A stretch of 64,000 bases of DNA from Sphaerisporangium sp040683095 (GCF_040683095.1 NZ_JBFBCI010000021.1:1-64000), one strand, 5' to 3'. Shown: positions 6,347 to 16,425, counted from the first letter of the stretch. Translations and numbers: made by a program. Notes: generated by a model from the letters alone, not told the origin.

Positions 6347-9300
6347 TCACATCAGTTGAAGTGGAGGTAGTTCTGGTGAAATGGGCGTGAAAACAAGGTC
6401 TTCCCCATATTGCCAGTGGTTCCGATACTCTTCCATTGATTCACCTTTGGGACCTGTCCAGGAATCGAAGACCCGATTGTCCTTGACCAGGACGTCATGA
6501 TAGCGCCAGAAGGTATCCTGGTCTCGATACTTAGGAAGATATGGGGCACCGTATCGGTCGGTTATGCGGTAGCGTGTTCCGCCGAGTTTCATCTGTATAT
6601 CCATGGCGACTCGATCGCAACCGTTGCTCTTGCAGATCTTGGAGACCGGCAGAGGCCTCCAGTTGGGCCCCAGATCGGGGACCGGCCCACGTCCTATCGG
6701 CCCTGCAGGGGCACCGAATTCCATCCCGGCGACGATGCCCAGGCGCCCGAGTGTGTCACCGATGGCGGACCAATCGTCCTTCCACGCTCCCTTTGAGCAG
6801 GTGTGGAGCAAGCATTCCACGAAGCCGGGGCCGTCTCCGTCGTCGCCTCGGAAGCCTCCGCCGCCGTAGTTCTGCGAGGGATCGTACTCCCATCCGTCTG
6901 TGGGCGGCAGGCTCGGTGAGTTCTGCGTGACGGTATCGCTGCGCGGCTGGACGGGAGTGGGCGAAGCCTGCGGTACACGCGTGGTCGGTGCGACGACTTC
7001 CACGCAGTCACATTGGACATATTCTTCCCCATTGCCGCCGGCGCCCCCACTGTCGTCCTTCTGCTTGCAGCCTTTCTTGCACGGTTGGCTTCCGCAGTTC
7101 TTTTTACAGGACTGACCGCCACCGCAGTTCTTTTTACAACTGGTTCCTCCGCCCTTGCCGTTCGGACCCATTCCTGAGCAGTTCTTGGTGCACTTGGTCC
7201 CCGAGCAGTTCTTTATGCAGCTTCCGTGGCAGTTCTTGATGCACGTGCTCACGCAGTTTTTGGCGCATCTGCTGGTGCAGTTCTGCTTGCAGCTTCCGTG
7301 GCAGTTCTTGAGACAGGCACTGCTGCAGTTCTTCACGCATTTGGTGGTCGGCGAGCTGTTCCCGCTGGACCGGTTGCCGCCGCCACCGCCACCGCCTTGG
7401 CCGCCACCGCCTTGGCCGCCGCCGCCTTGGCCGCCACCACCCTTACCGCCAGCGCCCCCGCTGCCACCCTTACCTCCACCCTTGCCACCCTTACCTCCGC
7501 CCTTGCCACCGCTGCCACCTTTGCCACCCTTACCTCCATCCTTCGGGTTCTTGGCTGGCGGCTCGTATGGTGTGGGCGTTTTCTCGTACCGCGGCGGAAG
7601 GGCGATGACGCTCCACTCGTCGTCATTGGACCCGCCGCCGTCTCCTCCTGTCGGCCACAGCCCTTGGTGACCGGACGGGTCGATGGTCGTCAGAGGGTTG
7701 GCGTTGCCGTAGACGTAACCATTCTGCTGAAGTGACGGGTCCGGGGAGAGGTTCCAGCTGTCATGACTGGTGAAGGCCCCGGTGCCGGGCTGGTACCAGC
7801 GGCTTAGCATATTCACCTTCCCGGAGTCCGGGTCGGTCCATTCGCCCTGGTATCCCAGGTCATGCCTGGTGCCGTTCCGGGCGACCTCCTCGCCGAACGG
7901 GTTGTAGGCGACCGAGTCGCTCAGCGTGTTCCCGGTGCCCTGGAAGGTGCCGATGACGTCCCCGTGCAGATCGGTCAGGGCGAAGCGCGGGCCGGTGCCG
8001 TCCGAGATGCTGACGGGCTCGCCGTTGATGCCTCTGCCGAAGGTGGCCTGCCTGGCGCCGGCGGCGTCGGTCGTCGCAACGACGTCATTGCCCAGATCCG
8101 CGTAGATGAAGCGGCTGACCGCCGTGCCCTGGGTACGACCGGTGACCCGGTCCAGGGCGTCGTAGGTGTAGGTGGCCTGCCCGTCGCTGGTCATCCGGTC
8201 GAAGGCGTCGAACTGGAGCTGCTTGGTCACCGCGCCCGTAGTCTGGCTCTTGAGGGTGCCTCGCGCCGTGTAGGTGTAGCTGGATCCGCCGCCGGTCAGC
8301 AGCCTGTTGCGCTCATCGTAGGTGAAGGTCTGGGTCCCGGCCTTGACGCGGTTCCCGGAATCGTCCCAGGCGTAGTCCGTGACGGCTCCGCCCGGCGCGG
8401 TCCAGGAGGTCAGCCGGTTGCTCCAGTCGTAGGTGTAGGTGTTGGTCCCCGCGCCTGCTGTACCTGTGGTCGTCTTGGTGGTGAGGTTGTCGTCGCGGTC
8501 GTAGCCGTAGGTGATCGAAGCGAGTGTGGCGTTGGACGACGACTTCAACGTGTCGCCGGTGAGCCGGTTCATTGGGTCGTAGGTGTAGGTGCGCTTGGGC
8601 CCGCCGACGCCGTAGGAGATGTCGGTGAGCCGGTCACCGACGTCATAGCCGTAGGTCAGCGTGGTGGAGGTCACCGAATCGCTGAAGGTCTTGAGCCGGT
8701 TGGCATCGTCCCAGGTGAAGGATGCGGTGCCGGACGCGTCGGTCCGCTGGACCAGACGGTCGTCGGCGTCGTAGCTGAAGGACGACAGGGTACCGGGCGT
8801 GCCCTGCTTGGCGGTCGTCAGCAGCAGGCCACGGTCGTTGAAGTCGAAGTCGAGATCGCCGACGCCGGTGGGCCGGCCAGCCAGGTCCCAGGTGAAGGTC
8901 TTGGCCTGGGTGGCGGCCTCGGCGCCGGTGCCCTGCTCGCTCACCAGCCGGTTGAGGTGATCGTAGGTGTTGTCGACCCGGACACCGCCCGGCCGTAGAA
9001 GGCTGACGAGGTTACCCGCCGCGTCGTAGACGCTGGTCGAGGTGCGGTCCTGCAGGTTGGGATGGGCCTGGGTGGAGGGCTCGATCCGACTCTCTAGCAA
9101 GCCCATCGTGTTGTAAGTGGCGAGGAAGGAGTTGCCGCGCCCGTCGGTCGTGCGTGTGAGCTGTCCTTCGGCGTCGTAGCCGAAGGATGTGGTGATGCTC
9201 TTGGTGGCTGACACGGGCTCGATCAGCTGGGTCAACTGGTTGGCGCCGTCGAAGGAGCGGCGGGTGACGTGGCCTTCGGGGCTGGTCTCCGTGATGAGGT

Positions 9301-12300
9301 TCCCCACCCCGTCATGATCGAAGCCGTAGGTGCGCGATACCCCGCCGGAGGAATTGAGGTCTTTGACGGTGGTCTCGCGCCCGGCCAGATCGTACTCGGT
9401 GGTGGTGGAGTTGCCGAGCGCGTCGGTGACCTTTGTGGTCCGGCCAGCCAGATCGTAGTCGAAGCTCCGGGAGTGTCCGAGCGCGTCGGTCTGCGAGATG
9501 GGTTCACCCACGGGGTTGTAGGCCGTCTGGCTGCGGTTTCCCGCAGGCAATTTGAGGGCGAGAAGGTTTCCGGCGGTGTCGTACTCGGCGGTCGTGGTGA
9601 GCGCGACGGCGGTGGGCTTCCGTTCGAGCTGTGTCGCGGTGACCTGGCGGCCGAGTCCGTCATAGGTGGCCTCCACACGCGATCCTGTCTGATCGGTGGA
9701 CGAGAGCAACTCGCCGGTCAAGGTGTAGCTATAGTCCCAGGTGCCCCGTGCGGCTTGATTGGCGGCCGCGGGATCGGTGACGCGCACCGTCCGCCCCAGT
9801 GCGTCGTAGGTGGCGTTGGTGACGTAGCCGCGCGGATCGGTCACCGATACGACGTGGCCTGCGGGGTCGTAGCCGAACACGACCTTGGGCGTGATGGCCG
9901 CGCCACCGGGAGCCGTGTACGAGGCGCCGGTGATCGAGGTCATCCTGCCCGCCTTATCAAAGGCGGCCACGCTGGTATGGTTCTCCGGGCTGACCTGGTG
10001 GGTCAGCTCTCCCGCGGCGTCGTAACCCATCTGGGACGTGGGGCGCTGGGTGACTGCGGGTGAGCCGCCGTGCTCAACCTTCCCCGGCGGCCCCTGGACC
10101 TGGACACTCCTGCCCAGCGCGTCGTAGCCGATGAGGGTCGTGTAATCCATCCGGTCCGCGCCGGGAAGGTTGCCACGCGGATCGGTCACCTCGGTGACCA
10201 GGCCACGGTCGTCCACTGTCCAGGACGTCTTCAGGTCCGTGGCGCCGTTCTCGGTCGTCCGCTCGATGAGCTGGTCGCCGGCGTCGTAGCCGTAGGACTC
10301 CAGTTCGGTTCGCGTGGTGCCTGCGGCCTGCCATTTCACCTGGATGACATTGTCGTCGGCGTCATAGGTGTAGTTGGTCTTCCTGGCCAGCCCTGCCGGG
10401 TCCACGGTCGTCGAGGTAAGGCGTCCCGCGGCGTCGTAGACGTAATCGGTCCTGGTCTTGCCGCCTCCGGTGATCTCCCGGGTGAGGTTGCCCGCGGCGT
10501 CGTAGTCCGTCGAGGCCAGCACCACGTCAACCGGCGTCGTCGAGGCGTTGAGCTTGACCTGGTCGGCTATCGCCTCGGCGAGCGTGTCGTCACGGTTATA
10601 GGTGTAGCGCGTCGTGCGACCCAGTGCGTCGGTCTCGGACGCCAGGCGCCCGCCCGGGTCGTAGGCGTAGGAGTGCACGACCACGTCGTGAGGCGCTTCG
10701 GGACTTGTGGGGCTGCCGGTCCAGGCACGCAACGTGACGGTGGCGGACTCGCCGCGCGCTGTGTACCCGTAGTCGTATCGGGCCCCCTCCGCGTCGGTCG
10801 TGCTGACCAGTCGTCCCATGTGGTCGTACGCCCGGAGAGCGGTCGCCCCTTCAGGCCCGGTCACCTTACCCAGGCGACCGTAGGCGTCATACTCGTAGGT
10901 GGTCGTCCGGTCGGGATCTCCGCCGGTGAGATCGGCCATGGTGCTGGTGACCACGTTGCCGTCGGCGTCGTAGGTATTGCGGAGCTCGGTGGTGTGCGTG
11001 ACACCGCTGACCCGGTTCTTCACCCCCGAGCCTGTCTCCTTGGCGATACGCCCCATGGCGTCGTAGGCGTACGTCAAGGTGGTCGACGTGCCCGACGTCG
11101 CGGTGGCGGCCGCCTGTTGAGCGGAGCGGACGACAGGGGTGTCCTTGTCGGACTGGATCTCGCTCTCCGACAGCGCCCGGTCGTAGACGCGGACCTCGTC
11201 GATCACCCCGGCGAAGTACTCGCCCCAGACACTGTTACCACCGATGCGCAACGGCCCGCCGTCGGCACGCAGATTCCCAGAGAAGGCGGATTCGTCAACC
11301 TTGTTCCCATTGACGTAGAACTGAAGCTTGGTGCCGTCGTAGCTGAGGGCCAGGTGCGACCAGGTGTTGGACGGCAAATCCTGAGGAGCGTTCACTTCGC
11401 CCTCGGTCCCGCTGGTGTTCACCGCCCATCCGTTCGGCTGTGCTCCGTTGGACGCGTAGAGGGCGTAGGACAGCCCGCCGCTGAACTCCTTCATCAAAAC
11501 CTGCCGCCAGCTGTCCTGGGAGCTCGGTTTGACCCATGCCATGAGAGTCATCCCCTGCGACAGGCGCAGTGAAGGGGAATCAGGCACGGTAACCCACGAG
11601 GAGGTGCCGTTGAACTGGAGCGCCTTACCGAACTTGCCGGAGGCCACCCAGGAGGTGTCGGTGGCGACGCCGGCCTGATGCTTACCGGAGTCATCGTCGA
11701 TCGCCGTCCCGGCGCCCGCGTCGAAGCCGTACGCCGCCACGAGGCCCGCAGGACCCGGATCTCCCGGGTCAGGATCGGGAGTGGGGTCACCCGCCTCTGG
11801 CGTGCTGGAGATCTGAGTGGTGGATGCCGGGCGCCCCAGGGCGTCATAGGTGTACCGGGTGATCAGACCGGTCGGCTCGGTGACCTGGGCCAGGTCCCCG
11901 GCGGCCGTATAGGCGTACGTACGCTGGTTGCCCTTGGGGTCGGTCTCGGTCTTGAGAAGGCCGGCCGGTGTCAGGCCTCCGCCCATCGCGGGCTCCGAGC
12001 CGTCGGTGTAGGCGTAGGTGGTGGAACGCCCGCTAGGGAAGTCAGTGGTGGCCGGGCCGGTCTCCTTGGCCTCCTCCCCGAACGCCGTGTACTCCCACTT
12101 GGTCGCGTACGTGTCGCTCGTGCCGCTCGCTGATCGTGCGTCACGGTAGGCGATCATCTGATCGTTGCGCGGGTCGAACTTGTCGGCGGGATTCAGATGA
12201 AAGGTGGTGTAGGAGGTCTGGCAGTTGTTCGAGGATCGGCACTTGGTCACGCTGAGTTCGTTGCCACGCTCATCATGGGTGACCTGCGTGGTGTTTTTGT

Positions 12301-14944
12301 TCCTGTCGGTGACCTTGGATAGATATCCGCCGATGTCGTACTCGTAGGTCGTGCTCTGGTTTAGCTGATCCGTCTGGCGGGTGATCCGCATCTCCCTGAG
12401 CGCGTCGTGCACCGAGGTCAAGGTCCCCTCGTGGGGATCGGTTACCGTGACCGTGGCCTGGGGGTCCCCCTCCGGGTTCGCCGAATACTGCGCAACGCCC
12501 AGCTTCCACAGGCCGCCGTCGGAGTCGGTATGGGTCCGCAAGCGCCCACCGTCGGCAGCGTAACTGTTCTCAGCCCACACACGTCCGGATGGCAGCGTGG
12601 CCTTGGTCATCTGCGGCACCGCCGCCCCCGCCTGGTAGTGGGCGCGGATCTCGGACGCGTTCAGCGATCGACTGTAGATCGCCACCTCGTCGAGGTCACC
12701 CGCGAAGGGGAAGACCTGGGTGGAGCCAGTGGAGGAAGGCCAAGAGGGCGAGGTGTACCCCGAGCCAAGGCGCGTGTAGAACTGGTCCCGGTGGTCTATG
12801 CCACCGGTACGCGTGCCCGCGGCCTGTCCGTCCAGGTACAACGTCTGGCTGACGCCGTCGCCGGTCAGCACAACGTGATGCCACTGGCCGTTGTTAATCG
12901 CCGAAGTCGACGTGATAGGCGACGCCTGCCCGTTCCAGAACTGCGCGCGCAGCTTCCCGTCGGTCCCCACGTACATCACGGGGGTGAAGTTCTGCGGCAT
13001 GCCTGAGGAGGTGGAGCTGTTATGCCCGACCACCACGCCCGACCCGGTGGTCTTCAGCCACGCCTCGACGGTCAGGTGCGTTCCCCTGCCACTGATCGCC
13101 GAATCCGGAAGCCTGACGTATGAACTGGCGGGCGAAGCGCCCGCAAATCGGACCGCAGAGTCGGCCGAACCGCTGAGCGCTCCTGGGACCCCCGTCGTGG
13201 CATCGTAGACGCCGGGGCCGCCGTCGAATAACGCGGAGTCGAGGCCGAGCTTCCGTCCTAGAGCGCTGGCCAGTTTCGAGCCGTGGGCGCCGCTACTCTC
13301 GTCCAGCCGCCAGTAACTGTAGGGCATCGAGTTCTCCACGCTGTTGCTGTAGCGGGAGGCGTCGGCGTAGGTGAACTCGGTGCAAGCGGTGGCGGATCCC
13401 GGGCCGCACACCTTGACCAGCTTGTCCCCGTCGTAGGTGTACGCCCAGCTCAGCGGGCTTCCGTTCACCGGATCGGTCGAGACACCGACCGCGTGGCTCC
13501 CGCTCCAGGTGAAATACAGCGACCGCCCGCCAGTGGCCGTTACCTTGGACAGCCTGCCGTCGGAGCCGTACACAAGTTGCTGCGCACGCCCGCGGTTGTC
13601 AGTCACGCTGGTGACACGGCCTTGTGCGTCGAACGCATACGAGGTGGCGGACTTGTCCATCAGCCGCCACCCGCCGCCGGTGACCGTGGCCAGGGTCACG
13701 TAGACGCCCTGCGGCGGCGCGTATCCGCCGTCCCCTGTGGAGCCGAACCGCATCTGCCGGCCGTCCGGATAGGTGACCAGCACCGTCTGGCTGTCGGGTT
13801 CGTTCACCAGCCGCATGTCCCACCGCGTGCTCCAGCCGGTGCCGAACATGCCGTCGTTACGCGGGTCGAGGCTGTTGTAGGTCCGGGTGACGGCCAGCGG
13901 CGGACCCACCGTGGTCACCGAAGCGTCTGTCACCGTCTGGACATAGTTGCCCACCACCCGATTGAACTCCCGATCACCGGTGCCGCTGCCCAGCAACGAA
14001 TTGATCGACGGCTGCTCCGGCTGAGGGATGAAGCTCATCCAATCCGAGGTGTGGGACAGGCTGTTGGATGTGTCCTCGGCCTGCACCGACCACCAATAAG
14101 TCTTGCCCCATTTGAGCTTGTTCGAGGGTACGTCCCAAGTGCCCGTGACGTTCCGGCCGGAGCCTTCGCACCAATCCGAGCCGCCCGACGGCCCCGACGG
14201 CCCCGAGCACACTTGGAACCAATACACGACCTGCCTGCCGGTGGCGGAGCTCGCCCAGGCGCCGAGCGTAGGGGTCAACGACCCGACGAGTGCCTCGTCC
14301 CTCGGCCGGAACATCTGAAAGGTCGGCGGCTCGGGCTCTGGGGCCACATAGCACGGTCCCAGGTCCTGCCACGCGGTCGTCGTCATCGGCGGCGACAGTT
14401 GCGAGCCACGCACGGCCTTGAAGTCGTGCGGCTCGGTCATACCCTGGGTCACGTTGAAGTAAGAGACGATCTGTCCCGTCTCGTAGGGCCATAACAGCGA
14501 CCACGCGGGGTAGGAGCAGTCCGACGCCGCAGCCGCCTGCGCCGCCGGGGTGGAACCACTCGCAGCTGGCACGCTTCTTGAAGGTGACCGCGGCGGCTTC
14601 AGCCCGCCCTTGGCAGGTTCATGAGTAACCGGATGCCGGACTTCAAGCGGCAGCGCGCCCTTAGGCTTCTTACCGGCGTTTCCCACGGCATTGGACGCGG
14701 ATGCGCCGGAGGCGGTCGTCTCCTTGGCCGGCACCAAATGTGGCAAGTTGGCCGCAGATCCTATCTGCTGGACAGGTGTTTCCAAACCTGCGGTCGACAT
14801 CGGTGCGATCGCCCGCACGGCGGCCTCCGCCGACGCGTTCGAGGGCACCTCGTCGCTCAGCACAGCCCCCGAGGCTAACAACGTCGCTAAGATTAAAAAT
14901 GACGTACAGGTACGCAATCGCCGCCGAATTCGAGCATGGAACAT
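6347..14944 (-). CDS. Giant secreted Rhs/YD-repeat polymorphic toxin with LamG domains
   Basis: A 2865-residue protein. It has an N-terminal signal peptide (RIRRRLRTCTSFLILATLLA), a DUF6531-like entry segment (VGNYVQTVTDASVTTVGPPL, about 330), dozens of YD repeats (YDALGR, YDAAGN) and two LamG-like domains inserted at about residues 561-775 and 1060-1275. The Rhs core ends near residue 2425 (MLSRWYQPGTGAFTSHD, YVYGNANPLTTIDPSGH). A Gly/Lys-rich linker (about 2463-2533), a tract of CxKNC repeats (about 2535-2628) and a C-terminal toxin follow. In the toxin, Cys2776, His2816 and Asp2827 look like a papain-fold catalytic set. Start supported by AAGGAG eight bases upstream. Rhs shells enclose and deliver the C-terminal toxin to rival cells. 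The next gene is the likely antidote. Confidence 0.9.
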   Translation of the reverse strand: MFHARIRRRLRTCTSFLILATLLASGAVLSDEVPSNASAEAAVRAIAPMSTAGLETPVQQIGSAANLPHLVPAKETTASGASASNAVGNAGKKPKGALPLEVRHPVTHEPAKGGLKPPRSPSRSVPAASGSTPAAQAAAASDCSYPAWSLLWPYETGQIVSYFNVTQGMTEPHDFKAVRGSQLSPPMTTTAWQDLGPCYVAPEPEPPTFQMFRPRDEALVGSLTPTLGAWASSATGRQVVYWFQVCSGPSGPSGGSDWCEGSGRNVTGTWDVPSNKLKWGKTYWWSVQAEDTSNSLSHTSDWMSFIPQPEQPSINSLLGSGTGDREFNRVVGNYVQTVTDASVTTVGPPLAVTRTYNSLDPRNDGMFGTGWSTRWDMRLVNEPDSQTVLVTYPDGRQMRFGSTGDGGYAPPQGVYVTLATVTGGGWRLMDKSATSYAFDAQGRVTSVTDNRGRAQQLVYGSDGRLSKVTATGGRSLYFTWSGSHAVGVSTDPVNGSPLSWAYTYDGDKLVKVCGPGSATACTEFTYADASRYSNSVENSMPYSYWRLDESSGAHGSKLASALGRKLGLDSALFDGGPGVYDATTGVPGALSGSADSAVRFAGASPASSYVRLPDSAISGRGTHLTVEAWLKTTGSGVVVGHNSSTSSGMPQNFTPVMYVGTDGKLRAQFWNGQASPITSTSAINNGQWHHVVLTGDGVSQTLYLDGQAAGTRTGGIDHRDQFYTRLGSGYTSPSWPSSTGSTQVFPFAGDLDEVAIYSRSLNASEIRAHYQAGAAVPQMTKATLPSGRVWAENSYAADGGRLRTHTDSDGGLWKLGVAQYSANPEGDPQATVTVTDPHEGTLTSVHDALREMRITRQTDQLNQSTTYEYDIGGYLSKVTDRNKNTTQVTHDERGNELSVTKCRSSNNCQTSYTTFHLNPADKFDPRNDQMIAYRDARSASGTSDTYATKWEYTAFGEEAKETGPATTDFPSGRSTTYAYTDGSEPAMGGGLTPAGLLKTETDPKGNQRTYAYTAAGDLAQVTEPTGLITRYTYDALGRPASTTQISSTPEAGDPTPDPDPGDPGPAGLVAAYGFDAGAGTAIDDDSGKHQAGVATDTSWVASGKFGKALQFNGTSSWVTVPDSPSLRLSQGMTLMAWVKPSSQDSWRQVLMKEFSGGLSYALYASNGAQPNGWAVNTSGTEGEVNAPQDLPSNTWSHLALSYDGTKLQFYVNGNKVDESAFSGNLRADGGPLRIGGNSVWGEYFAGVIDEVRVYDRALSESEIQSDKDTPVVRSAQQAAATATSGTSTTLTYAYDAMGRIAKETGSGVKNRVSGVTHTTELRNTYDADGNVVTSTMADLTGGDPDRTTTYEYDAYGRLGKVTGPEGATALRAYDHMGRLVSTTDAEGARYDYGYTARGESATVTLRAWTGSPTSPEAPHDVVVHSYAYDPGGRLASETDALGRTTRYTYNRDDTLAEAIADQVKLNASTTPVDVVLASTDYDAAGNLTREITGGGKTRTDYVYDAAGRLTSTTVDPAGLARKTNYTYDADDNVIQVKWQAAGTTRTELESYGYDAGDQLIERTTENGATDLKTSWTVDDRGLVTEVTDPRGNLPGADRMDYTTLIGYDALGRSVQVQGPPGKVEHGGSPAVTQRPTSQMGYDAAGELTHQVSPENHTSVAAFDKAGRMTSITGASYTAPGGAAITPKVVFGYDPAGHVVSVTDPRGYVTNATYDALGRTVRVTDPAAANQAARGTWDYSYTLTGELLSSTDQTGSRVEATYDGLGRQVTATQLERKPTAVALTTTAEYDTAGNLLALKLPAGNRSQTAYNPVGEPISQTDALGHSRSFDYDLAGRTTKVTDALGNSTTTEYDLAGRETTVKDLNSSGGVSRTYGFDHDGVGNLITETSPEGHVTRRSFDGANQLTQLIEPVSATKSITTSFGYDAEGQLTRTTDGRGNSFLATYNTMGLLESRIEPSTQAHPNLQDRTSTSVYDAAGNLVSLLRPGGVRVDNTYDHLNRLVSEQGTGAEAATQAKTFTWDLAGRPTGVGDLDFDFNDRGLLLTTAKQGTPGTLSSFSYDADDRLVQRTDASGTASFTWDDANRLKTFSDSVTSTTLTYGYDVGDRLTDISYGVGGPKRTYTYDPMNRLTGDTLKSSSNATLASITYGYDRDDNLTTKTTTGTAGAGTNTYTYDWSNRLTSWTAPGGAVTDYAWDDSGNRVKAGTQTFTYDERNRLLTGGGSSYTYTARGTLKSQTTGAVTKQLQFDAFDRMTSDGQATYTYDALDRVTGRTQGTAVSRFIYADLGNDVVATTDAAGARQATFGRGINGEPVSISDGTGPRFALTDLHGDVIGTFQGTGNTLSDSVAYNPFGEEVARNGTRHDLGYQGEWTDPDSGKVNMLSRWYQPGTGAFTSHDSWNLSPDPSLQQNGYVYGNANPLTTIDPSGHQGLWPTGGDGGGSNDDEWSVIALPPRYEKTPTPYEPPAKNPKDGGKGGKGGSGGKGGGKGGKGGGKGGSGGAGGKGGGGQGGGGQGGGGQGGGGGGGNRSSGNSSPTTKCVKNCSSACLKNCHGSCKQNCTSRCAKNCVSTCIKNCHGSCIKNCSGTKCTKNCSGMGPNGKGGGTSCKKNCGGGQSCKKNCGSQPCKKGCKQKDDSGGAGGNGEEYVQCDCVEVVAPTTRVPQASPTPVQPRSDTVTQNSPSLPPTDGWEYDPSQNYGGGGFRGDDGDGPGFVECLLHTCSKGAWKDDWSAIGDTLGRLGIVAGMEFGAPAGPIGRGPVPDLGPNWRPLPVSKICKSNGCDRVAMDIQMKLGGTRYRITDRYGAPYLPKYRDQDTFWRYHDVLVKDNRVFDSWTGPKGESMEEYRNHWQYGEDLVFTPISPELPPLQLM

Positions 14945-15276
14945 CGTTCAGTCTCCTTCTTTATGGCATGAAAAAGTCAACAGTCAGGGATGTGGAAGAT
15001 CCTCGCCTCGCCGCGCGCCGCCCCGTCGAAAATTGCCTTAGGCGACCAATTGCACGGTAATTGGCGAAGGTCACCTTGCCAATGGTGATCCAGATCACAT
15101 CGCAAGGCGTATCGGAGACTGTGAGCAGGGTGATCGCGTCGACCGCTCAGGCGAGGCCCTTGACGGCCTCAACATCACCAGCGGGTGCTGAACTGGCTCG
15201 CAGAGATGCGCCTGAATCGGTGCAGGCACCGGGTGGGCTCAGTCGTCGCTCCGGAAGGTGGCGGGCTTGGGGCTGC
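14945..15276. other. Intergenic region upstream of the Rhs gene
   Basis: No credible gene is seen in these 332 bases. The stretch is less GC-rich than its surroundings and must carry the Rhs promoter on the minus strand. It holds a good ribosome site (AAGGAG at about 14952-14957), the inverted repeat listed separately, and another imperfect palindrome, AAGGTCACCTT at 15068-15078. I could not assign clear -10 and -35 boxes. Confidence 0.5.
15046..15064. promoter_or_regulatory. Inverted repeat upstream of the Rhs gene, possible operator
   Basis: CCAATT-GCACGGT-AATTGG is a perfect six-base inverted repeat with a seven-base spacer about 100 bases upstream of the Rhs start codon. Its AT-rich arms stand out in GC-rich DNA. 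It could bind a dimeric regulator of the toxin gene. There is no direct evidence. Confidence 0.35.
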
Positions 15277-15610
15277 TCACTGCTGCTGAAGCTTGCCCAC
15301 GCCCCCATACAGCCCGGTCTGCGCTGGAGGGATGTCTTCAGCGATCCCATCAGGTCGCGATTCGGGGACGAACACCACGCCGGGGTCGACGAGGTCGAAC
15401 CCTGCGAAGAAGTGCGAGACCTCGTCCTGATCACGTAGCGAGGTCGGTGAGGTTACCCGTGCGTAGACGGCTTTCACCCAGTTGAACAGCCGACGCTGGT
15501 CTGCGAGCGCGCTCTGGTATCCCGTCGCGGTGCCGTGACTGATGGCCAGATAGCTGCCAGCGGGCAGAGCATCGCGGAAGGTGCCGATGATGTCGGCAGG
15601 TCGGTCATCG
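15277..15610 (-). pseudogene. SAV2177/DUF574-type SAM methyltransferase, C-terminal fragment
   Basis: Minus-strand frame reads IIGTFRDALPAGSYLAISHG, then LFNWVKAVYARVTSPTSLR, EVSHFFAGFDLVDPGVVFV and ends GLYGGVGKLQQQ. This is the C-terminal third of the actinomycete SAV2177 family, whose intact member lies at 32593-33399 (compare AISHGSVRALS and the LVRPG tail there). The Rossmann half with the SAM site is absent and upstream sequence belongs to a HAD remnant. Confidence 0.75.
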
Positions 15611-15624
15611 TCGTGGACGAAGCA

Positions 15625-16003
15625 TCATTTCAGACGGAGGCATTTCACGCGATTCGCGGCGGCGCATTGGCGCGCAGTCGTGCCCCAGGGGCGGGCGAGC
15701 CCGCACCAGGAGCACGACTTCGGTGGTCGACCCGGCGACCTTGCTATGGAGCCTTTCGGGAGCGGCGGCGACTCCGGTGCCGTCGATGCCCAGCAAAGAG
15801 GTGTAACGCCCTCGTTCCAGGCCTCCTGCGTGATGTCGCCGCGCTCAAGCTCGGCGCGCAGGCGGCGCCCGGTGAGGTGGACGGTAATGGCGTACAGGCA
15901 CGCCTCCTCGAGCGGTCCGCGTTCCAGGGAGAAGGCGCGGGCGCAGTCGTCCAGGCTGGTGGTGGACTCCACCGAAGTCGAATATGAAGGCCTCGAAGGG
16001 CAC
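15625..16003 (-). pseudogene. HAD-family hydrolase remnant
   Basis: From GTG 16003, preceded by AAAGGAG, the frame begins VPFEAFIFDFGG, the DxxG form of the HAD motif I region. A frame change near 15972 is then needed to continue with ESTTSLDDCARAFSLERGPL, then RRLRAELERGDITQEAWNEG. A second shift near 15795 leads to LGIDGTGVAAAPERLHSK. Cap-domain-like helices are recognisable, but motifs II-IV are missing. The preceding Gfo/Idh/MocA fragment ends 14 bases upstream, so these were once neighbours in one operon. Confidence 0.6.
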
Positions 16004-16017
16004 GCGGGCTCCTTTGG

Positions 16018-16425
16018 TCATCGGGTGATTGGGATGTGGGCGGGTGCGGCGCTCGGTGTGGGGATATGAAGCTCGGCGGTGCGGACGATGGCATCAATGA
16101 GGTGGACGACGCGTTCCGCGCGCCGCGCGGAACATCGTGGTTCGCGGGCTTCCCGGAGCGCGTTGGCGAGGTCGAGGACACCCAAGCCGCGGCTGGAAGG
16201 TCCAGAGATCGGGGCGGGAGGGAGGGTGTCCCAGCTTCGGGAGCCGTAGGCGCGGTGCAGCACATGGCCGTCGTGGAAGTTCGGGTCGGGCAGGACTAGG
16301 GTGCACTCGGCGCCGTGGATCTCCAGGTGCGGCGCTTGGGAGCCGACGGCGTCGAAGCTCGTGGTCAGCGTGACGGGTGTCCCGGTGTCGGTGTCCAGCA
16401 GGGCGGCCACGTAGGTGAGCTTCGG
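16018..16425 (-). pseudogene. Gfo/Idh/MocA-type oxidoreductase, C-terminal fragment
   Basis: About 130 residues: LTYVAALLDTDTGTPVTLTT, APHLEIHGAECTLVLPDPN, then RGLGVLDLANALREAREPRC and AERVVHLIDAIVRTAELHIP. This is the C-terminal sheet and last helix of Gfo/Idh/MocA NAD(P)-dependent sugar oxidoreductases. The Rossmann N-terminal half is absent. The 5' end joins the methyltransferase remnant without a start codon. Confidence 0.7.

Noticed and set aside
7862..11572. Several long plus-strand frames opposite the Rhs gene
   Set aside because: They arise from the repetitive YD-encoding codons read on the other strand and hold no recognisable domain.
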